The notes beneath the pieces were generated by a model, which was not told where the DNA came from, did no database searches, and was given only the letters and a program-made list of their open reading frames with translations. DNA of 64,000 nt from Gaiellasilicea sp963745775 (lineage in GTDB: Bacteria > Actinomycetota > Thermoleophilia > Gaiellales > Gaiellaceae). The stretch's first letter is position 1, and each line of letters opens with the position of its first letter. Below are positions 1 through 9,636 of this stretch, piece after piece. The position numbers were made by a program, and so were the translations under genes. Location: positions 186,001-250,000 of the forward strand of contig CAVUYY010000009.1 in assembly GCA_963745775.1 (NCBI GenBank), given 5' to 3'.

Positions 1-388
1 GCTCGTCGCGGCCCTGAAGGCGTTCCGGCCCACGGTCGGCACGGCGCCGCAGGAGTTCGTCCAGCGCGCGTCGATCGTCGCCTGGGGCGACGAGGAGCAC
101 GTGGCCGAGACCCGCGAGCGCTACCGCCGCAAGCGCTCGCTCTTCCTCGAGCTCTTCGACCGCAAGGGCATCCGCGTCGCCGGCAGCGAGGCGACGATGT
201 ACCTCTGGCTCGAGGTTCCCGCCGGCGAGAGCTCGGAGGGCTTCGCGGAGCGGCTGCTCGAGCACGGGATCCTGGTCGCGCCTGGGTCGTATCTCGGCGC
301 AGCCGGCGAGGGGTACTTCCGCGTCGCGCTCGTCCCGTCCGAGGAGGAGTGCGCCCGCGCGGTCGCGATCCTGGAGAAGGTGCTGTGA
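1..388 (+). CDS. dapC: Succinyldiaminopimelate aminotransferase, C-terminal part (partial)
   Basis: Only the last ~128 residues are present; the gene enters from the left edge. The frame is open from base 2 and ends at TGA 386-388. The sequence is typical of the C-terminal small domain of fold-type I aminotransferases: a helix with RYRRKRSLFLELF, then the substrate-side strand EATMYLWLEV and a closing segment with PGSYLGAAGEGYFRVAL, where the Arg contacts the substrate carboxylate in this family. The assignment to DapC (PLP-dependent amination of N-succinyl-2-amino-6-oxopimelate) rests mainly on the dapD gene that follows directly. A general class I/II aminotransferase cannot be excluded from the C-terminus alone. 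Confidence 0.75.
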   Translation, partial: LVAALKAFRPTVGTAPQEFVQRASIVAWGDEEHVAETRERYRRKRSLFLELFDRKGIRVAGSEATMYLWLEVPAGESSEGFAERLLEHGILVAPGSYLGAAGEGYFRVALVPSEEECARAVAILEKVL

Positions 389-1138
389 CGCCCGGAGCTC
401 GCCGTCGAGATCGTGGCCGCGCTCGACCGCGGCGAGCGGCGCGTGGCGGAGCAGGTCGACGGCGAGTGGGTCGTCGACGTCGAGGCGAAGCTCGCGATCC
501 TCGAGTTCTTCCGGTTGCGGAAGGTGGAGCCGATGCAGGCCGGCGGGCTTCAGTTCCTCGACAAGATCCCGGTGAAGACGGACTACGCCGAGCGCGGGGT
601 GCGCGTCGTGCCTCCGGGGATCGCGCGCTACGGCTCGTTCCTCTCGGAGGGTGTCGTGCTGATGCCGGGCTACGTGAACATCGGCGCCTGGGTCGGGCCG
701 CGGACGATGGTCGACACCTGGGCGACGGTCGGCTCGTGCGCGCAGATCGGCGCCGACGTCCATCTCTCCGGCGGCGTCGGGATCGGCGGCGTCCTCGAGC
801 CGCCGCAGGCGAGCCCGGTCGTGATCGAGGACGGCGCCTTCGTCGGCTCGCGGGCGATCGTGGTCGAAGGCGTGCGGGTCGGCGCCGGCGCGGTGATCGC
901 GCCGAACGTCGTTCTCTCGGCATCCGTGCCGATCATCGACGTCACCGGCTCGGAGCCGGTCGAGCGGCGCGGCGTCGTGCCGCCGCGCGCGGTCGTGCTG
1001 CCCGGCGTGCGGCAGAAGGAGTTTCCGGCGGGGACCTACGGCCTGCCGTGCGCCCTGATCGTGGGCGAGCGGAGCGAGTCGACCGACCTGAAGACGTCGC
1101 TGAACGACGTCCTGCGCGAGTTCGAGATCGCCGTCTAG
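385..1138 (+). CDS. dapD: Tetrahydrodipicolinate N-succinyltransferase (one probable indel near the start)
   Basis: Transfers succinyl from succinyl-CoA to tetrahydrodipicolinate in the succinylase branch of lysine/DAP synthesis; a trimeric left-handed beta-helix enzyme. The N-terminal GERRVAEQVDGEWVVD stretch and the hexapeptide-repeat core (MPGYVNIGAWVG, TWATVGSCAQIG, VHLSGGVGIGGVLEP) are clear. The open frame begins after the dapC stop with GTG 413 as its only ordinary start. If one C is dropped from CCC at 391-393, a better start appears at GTG 385, overlapping the dapC stop as GTGA and reading VTPELAVEIVAALDRGERR. That form is 250 aa, close to the family size, so an indel is likely here. 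Confidence 0.88.
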
Positions 1139-1140
1139 CT

Positions 1141-1928
1141 CTACTCGGGCACGTTCACGTCTCCTTCGCAGATTCGCTCCGCTGGGCCCGTCAGCGTCGC
1201 CCGCGTATCGGCGGTGACGGCGACGTCGAGCTCGCCGCCCGGGCATTCGAACCTTGATCGGGCTCTCGCACCAGCCGTTCGCGATCGCGGCCGCGGCGAC
1301 GGCAACCGCGCTCGAGCCGGAAGCCGACGTCTCCCCCGCCCCACGTTCCCAGACGACGGCGCTGATCGCATGCTTGTCGTCGATCCGGACGAGCTGCACG
1401 TTCGTCCGCTCGGGAAAGCGCTCGTGCCGCTCGAGGAGCGGCCCGAGCCGTAGGAGCTCCTCCCGCCGTGGCTCTCGCCGGACGACAGCGTGCGGGTTGC
1501 CGACGGAGACCCGGGTCAGCTCGATCGCCTCGCCGTCGACCACGATCGTCTCCGGCTCGCTCACGTCGACTGCACCCACCTCCAACGCGATCTCGCCATC
1601 CCTCCTGGTCGCCGCGTAGTCCCGCCCCGAGACGCTGCACCGTGACGTCGTCGCCGCCCTGACGCAACAGCCACGCAGCGGCGATCCGAGTCCCGTTGCC
1701 GGAGAACTCGGCGCGCGATCCGTCCGGGTTCCAGATCGCGATCTCGGCACGCGGACCGTCAGTCGACAGGACCTCGACCACCCCGTCGGCGCCGATCCCC
1801 TCACCGGAGTCGCAGAGCCGCCGCGCCTGCTCGGGCTCGAGCGGGCGTCCGAGCTCAGCCCGCTCGAGGAGCAGATAGCTGTTGCCGAGCGCGTGCCATT
1901 TTTCAAATGAAATGGGCGAGAACCTCAT
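1141..1928 (-). CDS. dapF: Diaminopimelate epimerase-like protein with both catalytic Cys replaced by Ser; two frame breaks
   Basis: The family interconverts LL- and meso-diaminopimelate through a two-cysteine, two-base mechanism. The reconstructed protein starts MRFSPISFEKWHALGN and carries IWNPDGSRAEF-SGNGTR where the family has CGNG; the Ser codon is TCC at 1701-1703. Its second active-site loop reads ERGAGETSASGSSA where the family has ACGTG; TCC at 1319-1321. The frame changes near 1617 (a G run) and near 1243 (CCCGGG); rejoining the three parts gives ~262 aa, a normal length. The gene overlaps the end of miaA by 26 bp and converges with dapD, so a lysine/DAP role is expected. Whether it still epimerises DAP is open. 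Confidence 0.85.
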
Positions 1929-2780
1929 CCGCCACCTCGTTCGTCGGCCGGTTCGCGTCGATCATGACGATGCCGGGAATGCGTCGCAGCCACTTCCGCT
2001 GGTAGGCGGCGTAGCGGCGAGTTCGCCGCACGATTGCCTCGATGGCGTCGGCGCGCGGGAGCTCCGCGACCTCGCGCAGGCCGATCACCTGCCGCGCGGT
2101 CGTCGAGAGCTCCTCCGCCAAAGCGTGGCGAACTTCGGCCTCCACCCCGGCCTCGAACATCGCCTCCGTCCGCTCGGCGATCCGCCGCTCGAGCGTCTCC
2201 TTCGCCACGTCGAGGCCGACGATCGAGCGTCGGATGGCGCATCTCGTTCGTCCAGAGCCGATCACGCGCCGGCCGGAGCGACGCGCCCGCCTCGGCGAGC
2301 TCGAGCGCACGGACGACGCGCCGGCGGTCGTTCGGGTGCACGAGCGGCGGCCGCCTCGGGATCGAGCGCAGCAAGCCGGGCGTGCGCCGCCTCTCCCCCG
2401 CGCTCGTCGTAGAACGCGCTCCAGCGCTCCCGCGCAGCCCGGCGACGGCGGCGGCGGCAGCTCGAGCTCGGCGAGCGCCGCGCGGAGATAGAGACCCGTG
2501 CCTCCGACGACGATCGGAATCCGGTCCGTCCGCCAGCGATCTCGTCGATCGCAGCGTGGGCGAGCGCTTGATACTCGCCGAGCGACGCCTCGTGGGAGAG
2601 CGGCCAGATCGCAACGAGGCGCGCGGGCCGCTCCGACTGGTTCGTGAGGAGAGGCAGGCCGCGGTAGACCTGCATCGAGTCGGCGGAGACGATCTCCGCC
2701 GGCAGCCGCGCAGCGACCGCTTCGGCAATCGCGGTCTTGCCCGACGCCGTCGGGCCGAAGATCGCGAGGACGTCAGCCAC
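1903..2780 (-). CDS. miaA: tRNA dimethylallyltransferase (several frame breaks)
   Basis: Adds a dimethylallyl group to N6 of A37 in tRNAs reading UNN codons. The N-terminus has the P-loop GPTASGKT (residues 9-16), then EIVSADSMQVYRGL, as in MiaA. Later parts appear in other frames: RERWSAFYDERGG, HPNDRRRVVRALEL (the conserved HP.D.RR motif), RIAERTEAMFEAG, TARQVIGLREV and the end VADEVLAHFI. At least three frame changes between ~2520 and ~2220 are needed to join them; the total span of ~292 codons fits the family. Starts at GTG 2780, overlapping the phosphatase stop by 8 bp. MiaB, the next enzyme on the same base, is encoded upstream in the same run of genes. Confidence 0.85.
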
Positions 2781-3519
2781 GGAGGCGAGCGCGGGCAGAG
2801 GCGACCGTCGTCTCGTCGAGACCCGCCGAGCGAAGGTACTCCGCGATCGAGCCGTGCTCGGCCTCGAGAGCGTCGAGGACGCCCAGCATCGACCCTGCAG
2901 GGGAGGCGACCATCCGTAGGCGGTGCTCGCGCTCCGGCTCGTCTGCGGCGTCGTCGACCCAGGGCCGCCAGCGCGACTCGAGGTTCGGCGAGCTGAGCGC
3001 GTAGTCGTCCGCGATATCGCGGATCGACACCCCGGCGAGCCGAAGCAGGAGCGCGCTGATCAGCCCGGTGCGATCCTTGCCGACAGCGCAGTGGACGACG
3101 ACAGCTCCCGACGGGGCAGCGGCGACAGCCGCGAACGCCGCTGCAAAGCGCTCGTTCCACCGCCGCAGCACCTCGAGATAGAAGAGACGGGTCGCGTCGG
3201 CGCCGTCGAGGGCCGTCTTCGCCATCGCGTCGATCTTCCGGTAGACAGGATCGCCCTCCTCGGCAAGCAGCGGGACGTGGACGACCTCCAGCCCGAGCTC
3301 GCGCCGCGGATCGTCGGCCCGTTCGCCGTGCGAGCGCAGATCGACGACCGTCGCAACGCCATCCGCGGCGAGGGCTTCCCACCCCTTGTCCGTGAGCGAA
3401 TGGACGCTGTCGGCGCGGATCACGCGATCCCAGAGCGTCTCGCCGCCGTCCTCGGTCGGGTGTCCGCCGAGATCCCGGACGTTGAGACAGCCCTCCCAGG
3501 CCAGAGTCCGCTCGCGCAT
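2773..3519 (-). CDS. Tyrosine-protein phosphatase family protein
   Basis: 248 aa, intact. It matches the Y_phosphatase3 type: an N-terminal NVRDLGG motif (residues ~13-19), a VVDLRSHGER segment, and the catalytic P-loop HCAVGKDRTG, which is the C-x5-R signature of Cys-dependent phosphatases. Members dephosphorylate phosphotyrosine or phosphoinositides; the substrate here is unknown. It lies directly after the SDR epimerase (stop and start adjoin) and overlaps miaA by 8 bp, so the genes are probably co-transcribed, though no functional link is evident. No signal peptide or membrane segment is seen. Confidence 0.85.
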   Translation of the reverse strand: MRERTLAWEGCLNVRDLGGHPTEDGGETLWDRVIRADSVHSLTDKGWEALAADGVATVVDLRSHGERADDPRRELGLEVVHVPLLAEEGDPVYRKIDAMAKTALDGADATRLFYLEVLRRWNERFAAAFAAVAAAPSGAVVVHCAVGKDRTGLISALLLRLAGVSIRDIADDYALSSPNLESRWRPWVDDAADEPEREHRLRMVASPAGSMLGVLDALEAEHGSIAEYLRSAGLDETTVASARARLRG

Positions 3520-4545
3520 CTAGGCGGGCTCTGTCGCCAGCGTCTTCCACCCCGCGCCGGCACCCTCGCTCTCGACGAGCCGATCCTCCTCGGGGTGCGA
3601 AGCACGATGCTCCAGGAACCACGCGACCGAGGCGGGGATGCCGGCGTCGAGCGGGGTTCGCGGCTCCCAGCCGAAGAGGTCGCGCGCCTTGCTGATGTCG
3701 GCGACGTAGCGCGTCACCTCTCCCAGCCGAGCCGGAGCGGTCTCGATCTGCGGCTCGAGATCGAGGGCAGCGCCGATCAGCTCAGCCGCACGGACGAGCG
3801 TGTTCCCTTCGCCGTAGGCGAGGTTGATCGTCTCGTTCGCGACGCGCCCGTCCGCCAGAGCCTCGATCCCGCGTGCGATCCCGTCCACGCAGTCGTCGAC
3901 GTAGGTGAAGTCGAGCACCTTCTCCGGGCCGTAGATCACGATCGGCTCGCCGCGCGTGATCCGGTGGATGAAGAGCGGCAGCACCCGCGTCATCCGGTGG
4001 AGGTCGTTGTCGTAACGGCCGTAGACGTTCGAGAACCGGAACGCGAGGTAGTCGAGGCCGTAGCAGCGCGCGTAGGCGTAGATGAACGCCTCGCTCGCGA
4101 TCTTCGATGCCGAGTACGGGCTCTCCGTGAAGGCGAAGTCGGCGGTCGCCTCCGCGTAGCCCTCGAAGCGATGAACGTCGCCGTAGACCTCCCGGGTCGA
4201 GGAGAAGACGATCGGGATCCGTCCCTGCCGGCAGAACTCGAGCACATTGAAGGTCATCATCAGGTTCTCGAGCGCGCGGTGCGGCTCGGCCACGAGTTGG
4301 TGCACCTTCGCGTGAGCGGCGAGATGGACGACGAGGTCGGTCTCGGGATACTCGACGCCGCCGATCCCGCCCGGAAACGCCGGATAGTGGCCCGAGAGAT
4401 CCTGGAGGAGGTAGCGGAACTCGTCGCCGTCGAGCCACGTGTTCTGGCGCTTGTCGATCCCGAAGACGTCGTGGCCGTCGGCCTGGAGGCGGAGCGCGAG
4501 ATTCGTCCCGATCTGGCCGGACGACCCTGTGACGAGAACCTTCAC
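3520..4545 (-). CDS. NAD-dependent epimerase/dehydratase (extended SDR)
   Basis: 341 aa, starting MKVLVTGSSGQIGTNLA, which contains the TGxxGxxG dinucleotide-binding motif. Further SDR marks are DLVVHLAAHAKVHQL, FSSTREVYG and the catalytic YSASK (Tyr-x3-Lys) followed by FRFSNVYGRYD. These are typical of sugar-nucleotide 4-epimerases and dehydratases. Substrate cannot be read from sequence. GTG 4545 overlaps the miaB stop as GTGA, indicating translational coupling. Pairing with a tyrosine phosphatase may hint at surface-polysaccharide metabolism, but that is inference only. Confidence 0.82.
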   Translation of the reverse strand: MKVLVTGSSGQIGTNLALRLQADGHDVFGIDKRQNTWLDGDEFRYLLQDLSGHYPAFPGGIGGVEYPETDLVVHLAAHAKVHQLVAEPHRALENLMMTFNVLEFCRQGRIPIVFSSTREVYGDVHRFEGYAEATADFAFTESPYSASKIASEAFIYAYARCYGLDYLAFRFSNVYGRYDNDLHRMTRVLPLFIHRITRGEPIVIYGPEKVLDFTYVDDCVDGIARGIEALADGRVANETINLAYGEGNTLVRAAELIGAALDLEPQIETAPARLGEVTRYVADISKARDLFGWEPRTPLDAGIPASVAWFLEHRASHPEEDRLVESEGAGAGWKTLATEPA

Positions 4546-5861
4546 GCTGCGACCGCGGCGCGCTCGATGCCCCTGAGCGTCGTCGAGCTCGAGCCTTCGA
4601 TCAGGACGTCGACGAGTTCCCCGGGCGTCGCTGCGCCGGCGAAGTTGACGGTCGTGTTCCGGCGCGTGCGCCCGCGCAGCACGCTGGCGTCGGTGCGGCT
4701 CGATCCCTCGACGAGCACCTCCTCCACACGCCCGACGCGCTCGGCGTTCCGCTCGGCGGCGATTCGCTGGACGAGGTCGACAAGCCGCTCCAGGCGCTCG
4801 TGCTTGAGCTCGTCCGGCACCTGATCCGGCATCGTCGCCGCCTCCGTCCCCTGCCGCGGCGAGTAGATGAAGGTGAAGGCGCTGTCGAAGCCGACGGTCT
4901 CGACCAGCTCGAGTGTCTGCTCGAAGTCGAGATCGGTCTCGCCGGGAAAGCCGACGATCAGGTCGGTGCCAAGCGCGAGATCCGGGATCGCCTCGCGGAG
5001 CCTGGCCACGAGCCTGAGATAGCGATCGGCGTCATAGGTCCGCCGCATCGCCTTCAGGATCCGCGGCGAGCCGGACTGGAGCGGCAGGTGGATGTGCTCG
5101 CAGACTGCGTCGCATTCGGCAATCGCCGCGATCACCGGCTCGCGGAAGTCCTTCGGGTGCGGGCTCGTGAAGCGGATCCGCTCGATTCCCTCCACCGCGT
5201 CGCAGGCGCGCAGGAGCTCGCCGAACTCCGTGTCGAGGGCAGGTCGGAGATCGCGACCCCAGGAGTTCACGTTCTGGCCGAGCAGGGTGATCTCCCTGAC
5301 CCCGTCGGCGGCCAGCCGCGTCACCTCGGCGACGATCTCGCCCGGTCTGCGGCTCTGCTCGCGCCCCCGGACCGCGGGGACGATGCAGTAGGCGCACTTC
5401 GAGTTGCACCCCATCGAGACCTGAACCCAGGCGCTGAAGGCGCGCTCGCGGTGCATCGGAAGGTCGCCGGCGAAGTGCTCGTGCGTGCCGAAGCGGCCTC
5501 GGGGAGCGTGGCCCCCGGCTCCGATCCATTCGCCCAGATGCGGAATCGACCCCGGCCCGAAGGCGACGTCGACCTGGGGGTAGAGCTCGAAGATCCGCTC
5601 GCGCTGTGCCTCGGCGTAGCAGCCGCCCACAGCGACGACGAGCTCGGGGTTCTGCCGCTTCCGGGCGCCGGCCTCGCCGAGGTACGCGGCGAGCTTCGTG
5701 TCGGGCTTCTCGCGAATCGTGCAGGTATTGAAGACGAGCACGTCCGCCCCGTCCTGGGACGGCGCCTCGCCGAGCCCGAGCGACTCGAGCATCCCCTTGA
5801 TCCGCTCCGAATCGTGGGCGTTCATCTGGCAACCGAACGTGGTCACGTGGTACCGCTTCAT
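4542..5861 (-). CDS. miaB: tRNA-2-methylthio-N6-dimethylallyladenosine synthase
   Basis: Radical SAM methylthiotransferase converting i6A37 to ms2i6A37 in tRNA. 439 aa, full length. Three N-terminal cysteines that bind the auxiliary cluster are present (C11 in FGCQMN, C47 in FNTCTIREK, C81 in GGCYAEA). The SAM-cluster motif is CNSKCAYC (C152, C156, C159), followed by IVPAVRGREQSR and a C-terminal TRAM domain. Upstream, AGTCTA on the + strand at 5871-5876 reads as TAGACT on the gene strand and ends 9 nt before ATG 5861; it overlaps the stop of the preceding gene. This suggests a start with a very short or no leader. Confidence 0.95.
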   Translation of the reverse strand: MKRYHVTTFGCQMNAHDSERIKGMLESLGLGEAPSQDGADVLVFNTCTIREKPDTKLAAYLGEAGARKRQNPELVVAVGGCYAEAQRERIFELYPQVDVAFGPGSIPHLGEWIGAGGHAPRGRFGTHEHFAGDLPMHRERAFSAWVQVSMGCNSKCAYCIVPAVRGREQSRRPGEIVAEVTRLAADGVREITLLGQNVNSWGRDLRPALDTEFGELLRACDAVEGIERIRFTSPHPKDFREPVIAAIAECDAVCEHIHLPLQSGSPRILKAMRRTYDADRYLRLVARLREAIPDLALGTDLIVGFPGETDLDFEQTLELVETVGFDSAFTFIYSPRQGTEAATMPDQVPDELKHERLERLVDLVQRIAAERNAERVGRVEEVLVEGSSRTDASVLRGRTRRNTTVNFAGAATPGELVDVLIEGSSSTTLRGIERAAVAA

Positions 5862-5873
5862 CAGCGGGTCAGT

Positions 5874-6263
5874 CTAGCCCGGAGCCCAGTCGGGCAACTC
5901 GCGCCGGCCGGCCTCGTCGGCCCAGGCGTCGCGTTGCTCGACCACGAGGCCGTCGGCGTCGAACCGGAGGAGCGAGGTGCCGGCCACGGTCTGCCGACTG
6001 CCGTCCCGGTCGGTGATCACCGCCCACCAGTCGACAGCCGCACGATCGTCCGCCGCCACGGGCTCGCCGAAGCGGCATTCGGCCGCCGCCTGCTCGCCGA
6101 ACGCCCAGGCGACGTACTCGGCGGGTGTCTGGCGCGCTCGAAACGGGTGGGAGTAGAAGACCGCGTCGTCGGCGTAGAGCGCTGCGATTGCGTCGGTGTC
6201 GGCGCGTGGCCAGGCCCGACTCCAGACATCCGCCCACCGGCGAGCGGCCGCCGTCGCTTCCAC
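5874..6263 (-). CDS. SnoaL-like / NTF2-fold protein
   Basis: 129 aa. An N-terminal helix pair ARRWADVWSRAWPRADTDAIAALYADDAVFYSHPF is followed by beta-rich sequence with VDWWAVITDRDG and GTSLLRFDADGLVVEQRDAWADE. This is the usual layout of the NTF2-like cone-shaped fold. Members include polyketide cyclases and many proteins of unknown role; no catalytic residue can be assigned with confidence. It begins at the last base of the rny stop (1-bp overlap), so it is probably co-transcribed with rny. Confidence 0.7.
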   Translation of the reverse strand: MEATAAARRWADVWSRAWPRADTDAIAALYADDAVFYSHPFRARQTPAEYVAWAFGEQAAAECRFGEPVAADDRAAVDWWAVITDRDGSRQTVAGTSLLRFDADGLVVEQRDAWADEAGRRELPDWAPG

Positions 6264-7762
6264 TACTTCGCGACCTCGATCGCCCGACTCTCACGAATCA
6301 CGATCACCTTCACCTGGCCCGGATATTCGAGCTGATCCTCGATCTCCCGAGCGATCTCGTGTGAGAGCAGGATCGCGGCGTCGTCGTCCACCTCGGCCGG
6401 CTCGACCATCACCCGGATCTCGCGCCCGGCCTGAAGCGCGTAGGCCTTTGCGACACCCGGCTTCTGGGTCGCGATCTCCTCGAGGGCGCCGAGGCGCTTG
6501 ATGTAGTGCTCGAGGCTCTCGCCCCGCGCGCCCGGCCGGGAGGCGGAAATCGCGTCGGCGGCGATCAGCAGCACCGCCTCCACGGTCTGCGGCTGCACCT
6601 CGTGATGGTGCGCCTCGATCGCGTGGACGACGCCCTGGCTCTCGCCGTAGCGCTTCGCCCACTGGGCCGAGATCAACGCATGCGAGCCCTCGACCTCGTG
6701 GGTCATCGCCTTGCCGAGATCGTGCAGGAGGGCCGCCCGTTTCGCCGTCTTGACGCTGGCGCCGAGCTCGCTCGCCATGATCCCCGCCAGGTGGACGACC
6801 TCGAGCGTGTGCTTGAGCACGTTTTGCCCGTAGCTCGTCCGGTAGCGGAGCCGACCGAGCACCTTCACGACCTCCTCGTGCAGGTCACCGCAGTGCGCCT
6901 CGAACACCGCTTGCTCCCCGGCGAGGCGGACGTGCTCCTCGAGCTCGGCCTTCGAGCTGTAGTACATCTCCTCGATCCGCGCTGGGTGGATCCGCCCGTC
7001 CTCGATCAGCTTCTCGAGCGTCATCTTCGCCACCTCGCGCCTGAGCCCGTCGAACGACGAGAGCACCACGGCCTGCGGGGTGTCGTCGACGATGAAGTCG
7101 ACGCCGGTGAGGTGCTCGAGAGCGCGGATGTTCCGCCCCTCGCGACCGATGATCCTGCCCTTCATGTCGTCGGAGGGCAGCTCGACGACGCTGACGGTGG
7201 TCTCGGCCGTGTGGCTCGCGGCGACTCGCTGCAGCGCGTCGGCCACGAGATTTCGGGCGCGGCGCTTGGCCTCGACGCGCGCCTCCTCGTCGAGCTGCCG
7301 GACGGTGCGCGCCAGCTCGTGCCGGATCATGTCCTCAGAGCGCTCGAGGAGGTGGTGCTTTGCGTCGGCGAGCGTGAGGCCGGCCACGCGCTCGAGCTCC
7401 TTGATCGCCTCGCTCTTCGCCGACTTGAGCTCCTCCTGCAGCTCTCGGACGTGAATCTCTCGATCCGCGAGCCCCTGCTCTCGCCGCGTCGTCTCCGTCT
7501 GCTTCTGCTCGAGCTCGCGCTCCCACGACTGCACTCGCTCCTCGACCTTGGCGATCTCGAGCCGCCGCGCCTGGACCTCGTCCTCGATCTCGGTTCGCAG
7601 CCGAACGGCGCGCTCCCGCGCCTCGATCTGCGTCTCCCGGCGAATCGCCTCGGCCTCTCGCTCGACCACATGCACGCGCGAGCCGCTGCGCAGGATCAGG
7701 AACCCTGCCGCGAGCGCGGCTCCGGCAAGGAGTCCGACGAGCGCCGCGATGACCGTGAGCAT
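6263..7762 (-). CDS. rny: Ribonuclease Y
   Basis: Membrane-anchored endoribonuclease that starts mRNA decay. 499 aa, intact. Residues ~2-25 form one hydrophobic helix (VIAALVGLLAGAALAAGFLIL). A long charged coiled coil follows to about residue 180. The KH domain has MKGRIIGREGRNIRALE. The HD domain has AALLHDLGKAM (metal-binding His-Asp) and IEAHHHEVQP. Length and domain order match the family. About 235 bp upstream, to the recX stop, hold no gene. Confidence 0.96.
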   Translation of the reverse strand: MLTVIAALVGLLAGAALAAGFLILRSGSRVHVVEREAEAIRRETQIEARERAVRLRTEIEDEVQARRLEIAKVEERVQSWERELEQKQTETTRREQGLADREIHVRELQEELKSAKSEAIKELERVAGLTLADAKHHLLERSEDMIRHELARTVRQLDEEARVEAKRRARNLVADALQRVAASHTAETTVSVVELPSDDMKGRIIGREGRNIRALEHLTGVDFIVDDTPQAVVLSSFDGLRREVAKMTLEKLIEDGRIHPARIEEMYYSSKAELEEHVRLAGEQAVFEAHCGDLHEEVVKVLGRLRYRTSYGQNVLKHTLEVVHLAGIMASELGASVKTAKRAALLHDLGKAMTHEVEGSHALISAQWAKRYGESQGVVHAIEAHHHEVQPQTVEAVLLIAADAISASRPGARGESLEHYIKRLGALEEIATQKPGVAKAYALQAGREIRVMVEPAEVDDDAAILLSHEIAREIEDQLEYPGQVKVIVIRESRAIEVAK

Positions 7763-7997
7763 GACCGCCCGACCTCCCGGGAAGAGGGTTCGATTGCCCG
7801 CGCTCTCAAGGAGCGCGGCTGCTCACATCCGGCGCTCGGCCTGCGGGCCGCCGCTCCGGTCTCCGCGTCAGCTCACGCGAACGCCGGCGGCTCCTTCAGT
7901 TCGAGGGGAAGCTTGGATTTCAGGGGATTCGTGGACACGTTTCGAGCCAGTTTCGGAAAAGCGCGGTATGCAGGAAAAACGTCGGATGGAAGCCCGG

Positions 7998-8429
7998 TCA
8001 GTCTACTGCTTCGACCTCCTCCGGCGCAACGACGGTCTCGACCGAGTCGTCCGAGAAGCCACGCGCCGCCAAGAACCGCGCCGTCTTCGCGCTGCGGCCT
8101 CTGCTCGCAACGATTCGCTCGGCGCGCTCCCGCTCGGACTCGAGCCCCGCCAGCGCGGCGTCGACGAATCCGGCCGAGACGCCCCGACCTTCCAAGTCGG
8201 CCCGGATCATCTCGTCGCCGCAGTTCCGACGCGCGAGCGATTCCGCGCGCGATCGAGCGAACCGCTCGTCGTCGACATAGCCGAGGCGTGAGAGCAGCTC
8301 GAGCGTCTCGCGCTGCTCGGTCGAGCCGACCCCGCGTCGCTGCAGGCGCGACTCGAGCTCGGATACGGAGCGATCACGAGCGCGAAGCGCCCGCAGAGCG
8401 GTCTCGACGGCCGGTCGCGGCTCGCCCAC
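7998..8429 (-). CDS. recX: Regulatory protein RecX
   Basis: Small helical modulator of RecA filaments. 143 aa, with the family pattern of three-helix repeats: ALRALRARDRSVSELESRLQRRG, then LLSRLGYVDDERFARSRAESLARR, then a repeat ending near IVASRG. Starts at GTG 8429, 5 bp after the recA stop, which is the usual recA-recX arrangement. Slightly shorter than many actinobacterial RecX proteins. The C-terminal run SDDSVETVVAPEEVEAVD is acidic. Confidence 0.9.
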   Translation of the reverse strand: MGEPRPAVETALRALRARDRSVSELESRLQRRGVGSTEQRETLELLSRLGYVDDERFARSRAESLARRNCGDEMIRADLEGRGVSAGFVDAALAGLESERERAERIVASRGRSAKTARFLAARGFSDDSVETVVAPEEVEAVD

Positions 8430-8434
8430 CGGGA

Positions 8435-9532
<1,098 letters not shown>

Positions 9533-9636
9533 GCTTCGGTGTTTCAGCGACGCGGACTGAGAAGCAAAGCAGTCGGATCGGACGGCATGTGCCTACGCTA
9601 GTCGCCGATCCGATCCAGCTTCGTCACGACTCTGTG

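Noticed and set aside
2923..4824. Long + strand open frame (633 codons) opposite the phosphatase, SDR and miaB genes
   Set aside because: Arg/Asp/Val-rich composition with no motif, antisense to three well-supported genes; such shadow frames are common in very GC-rich DNA. The same applies to 6506-8446, 12401-13882, 18753-20453, 23091-25679 and 45225-47468.
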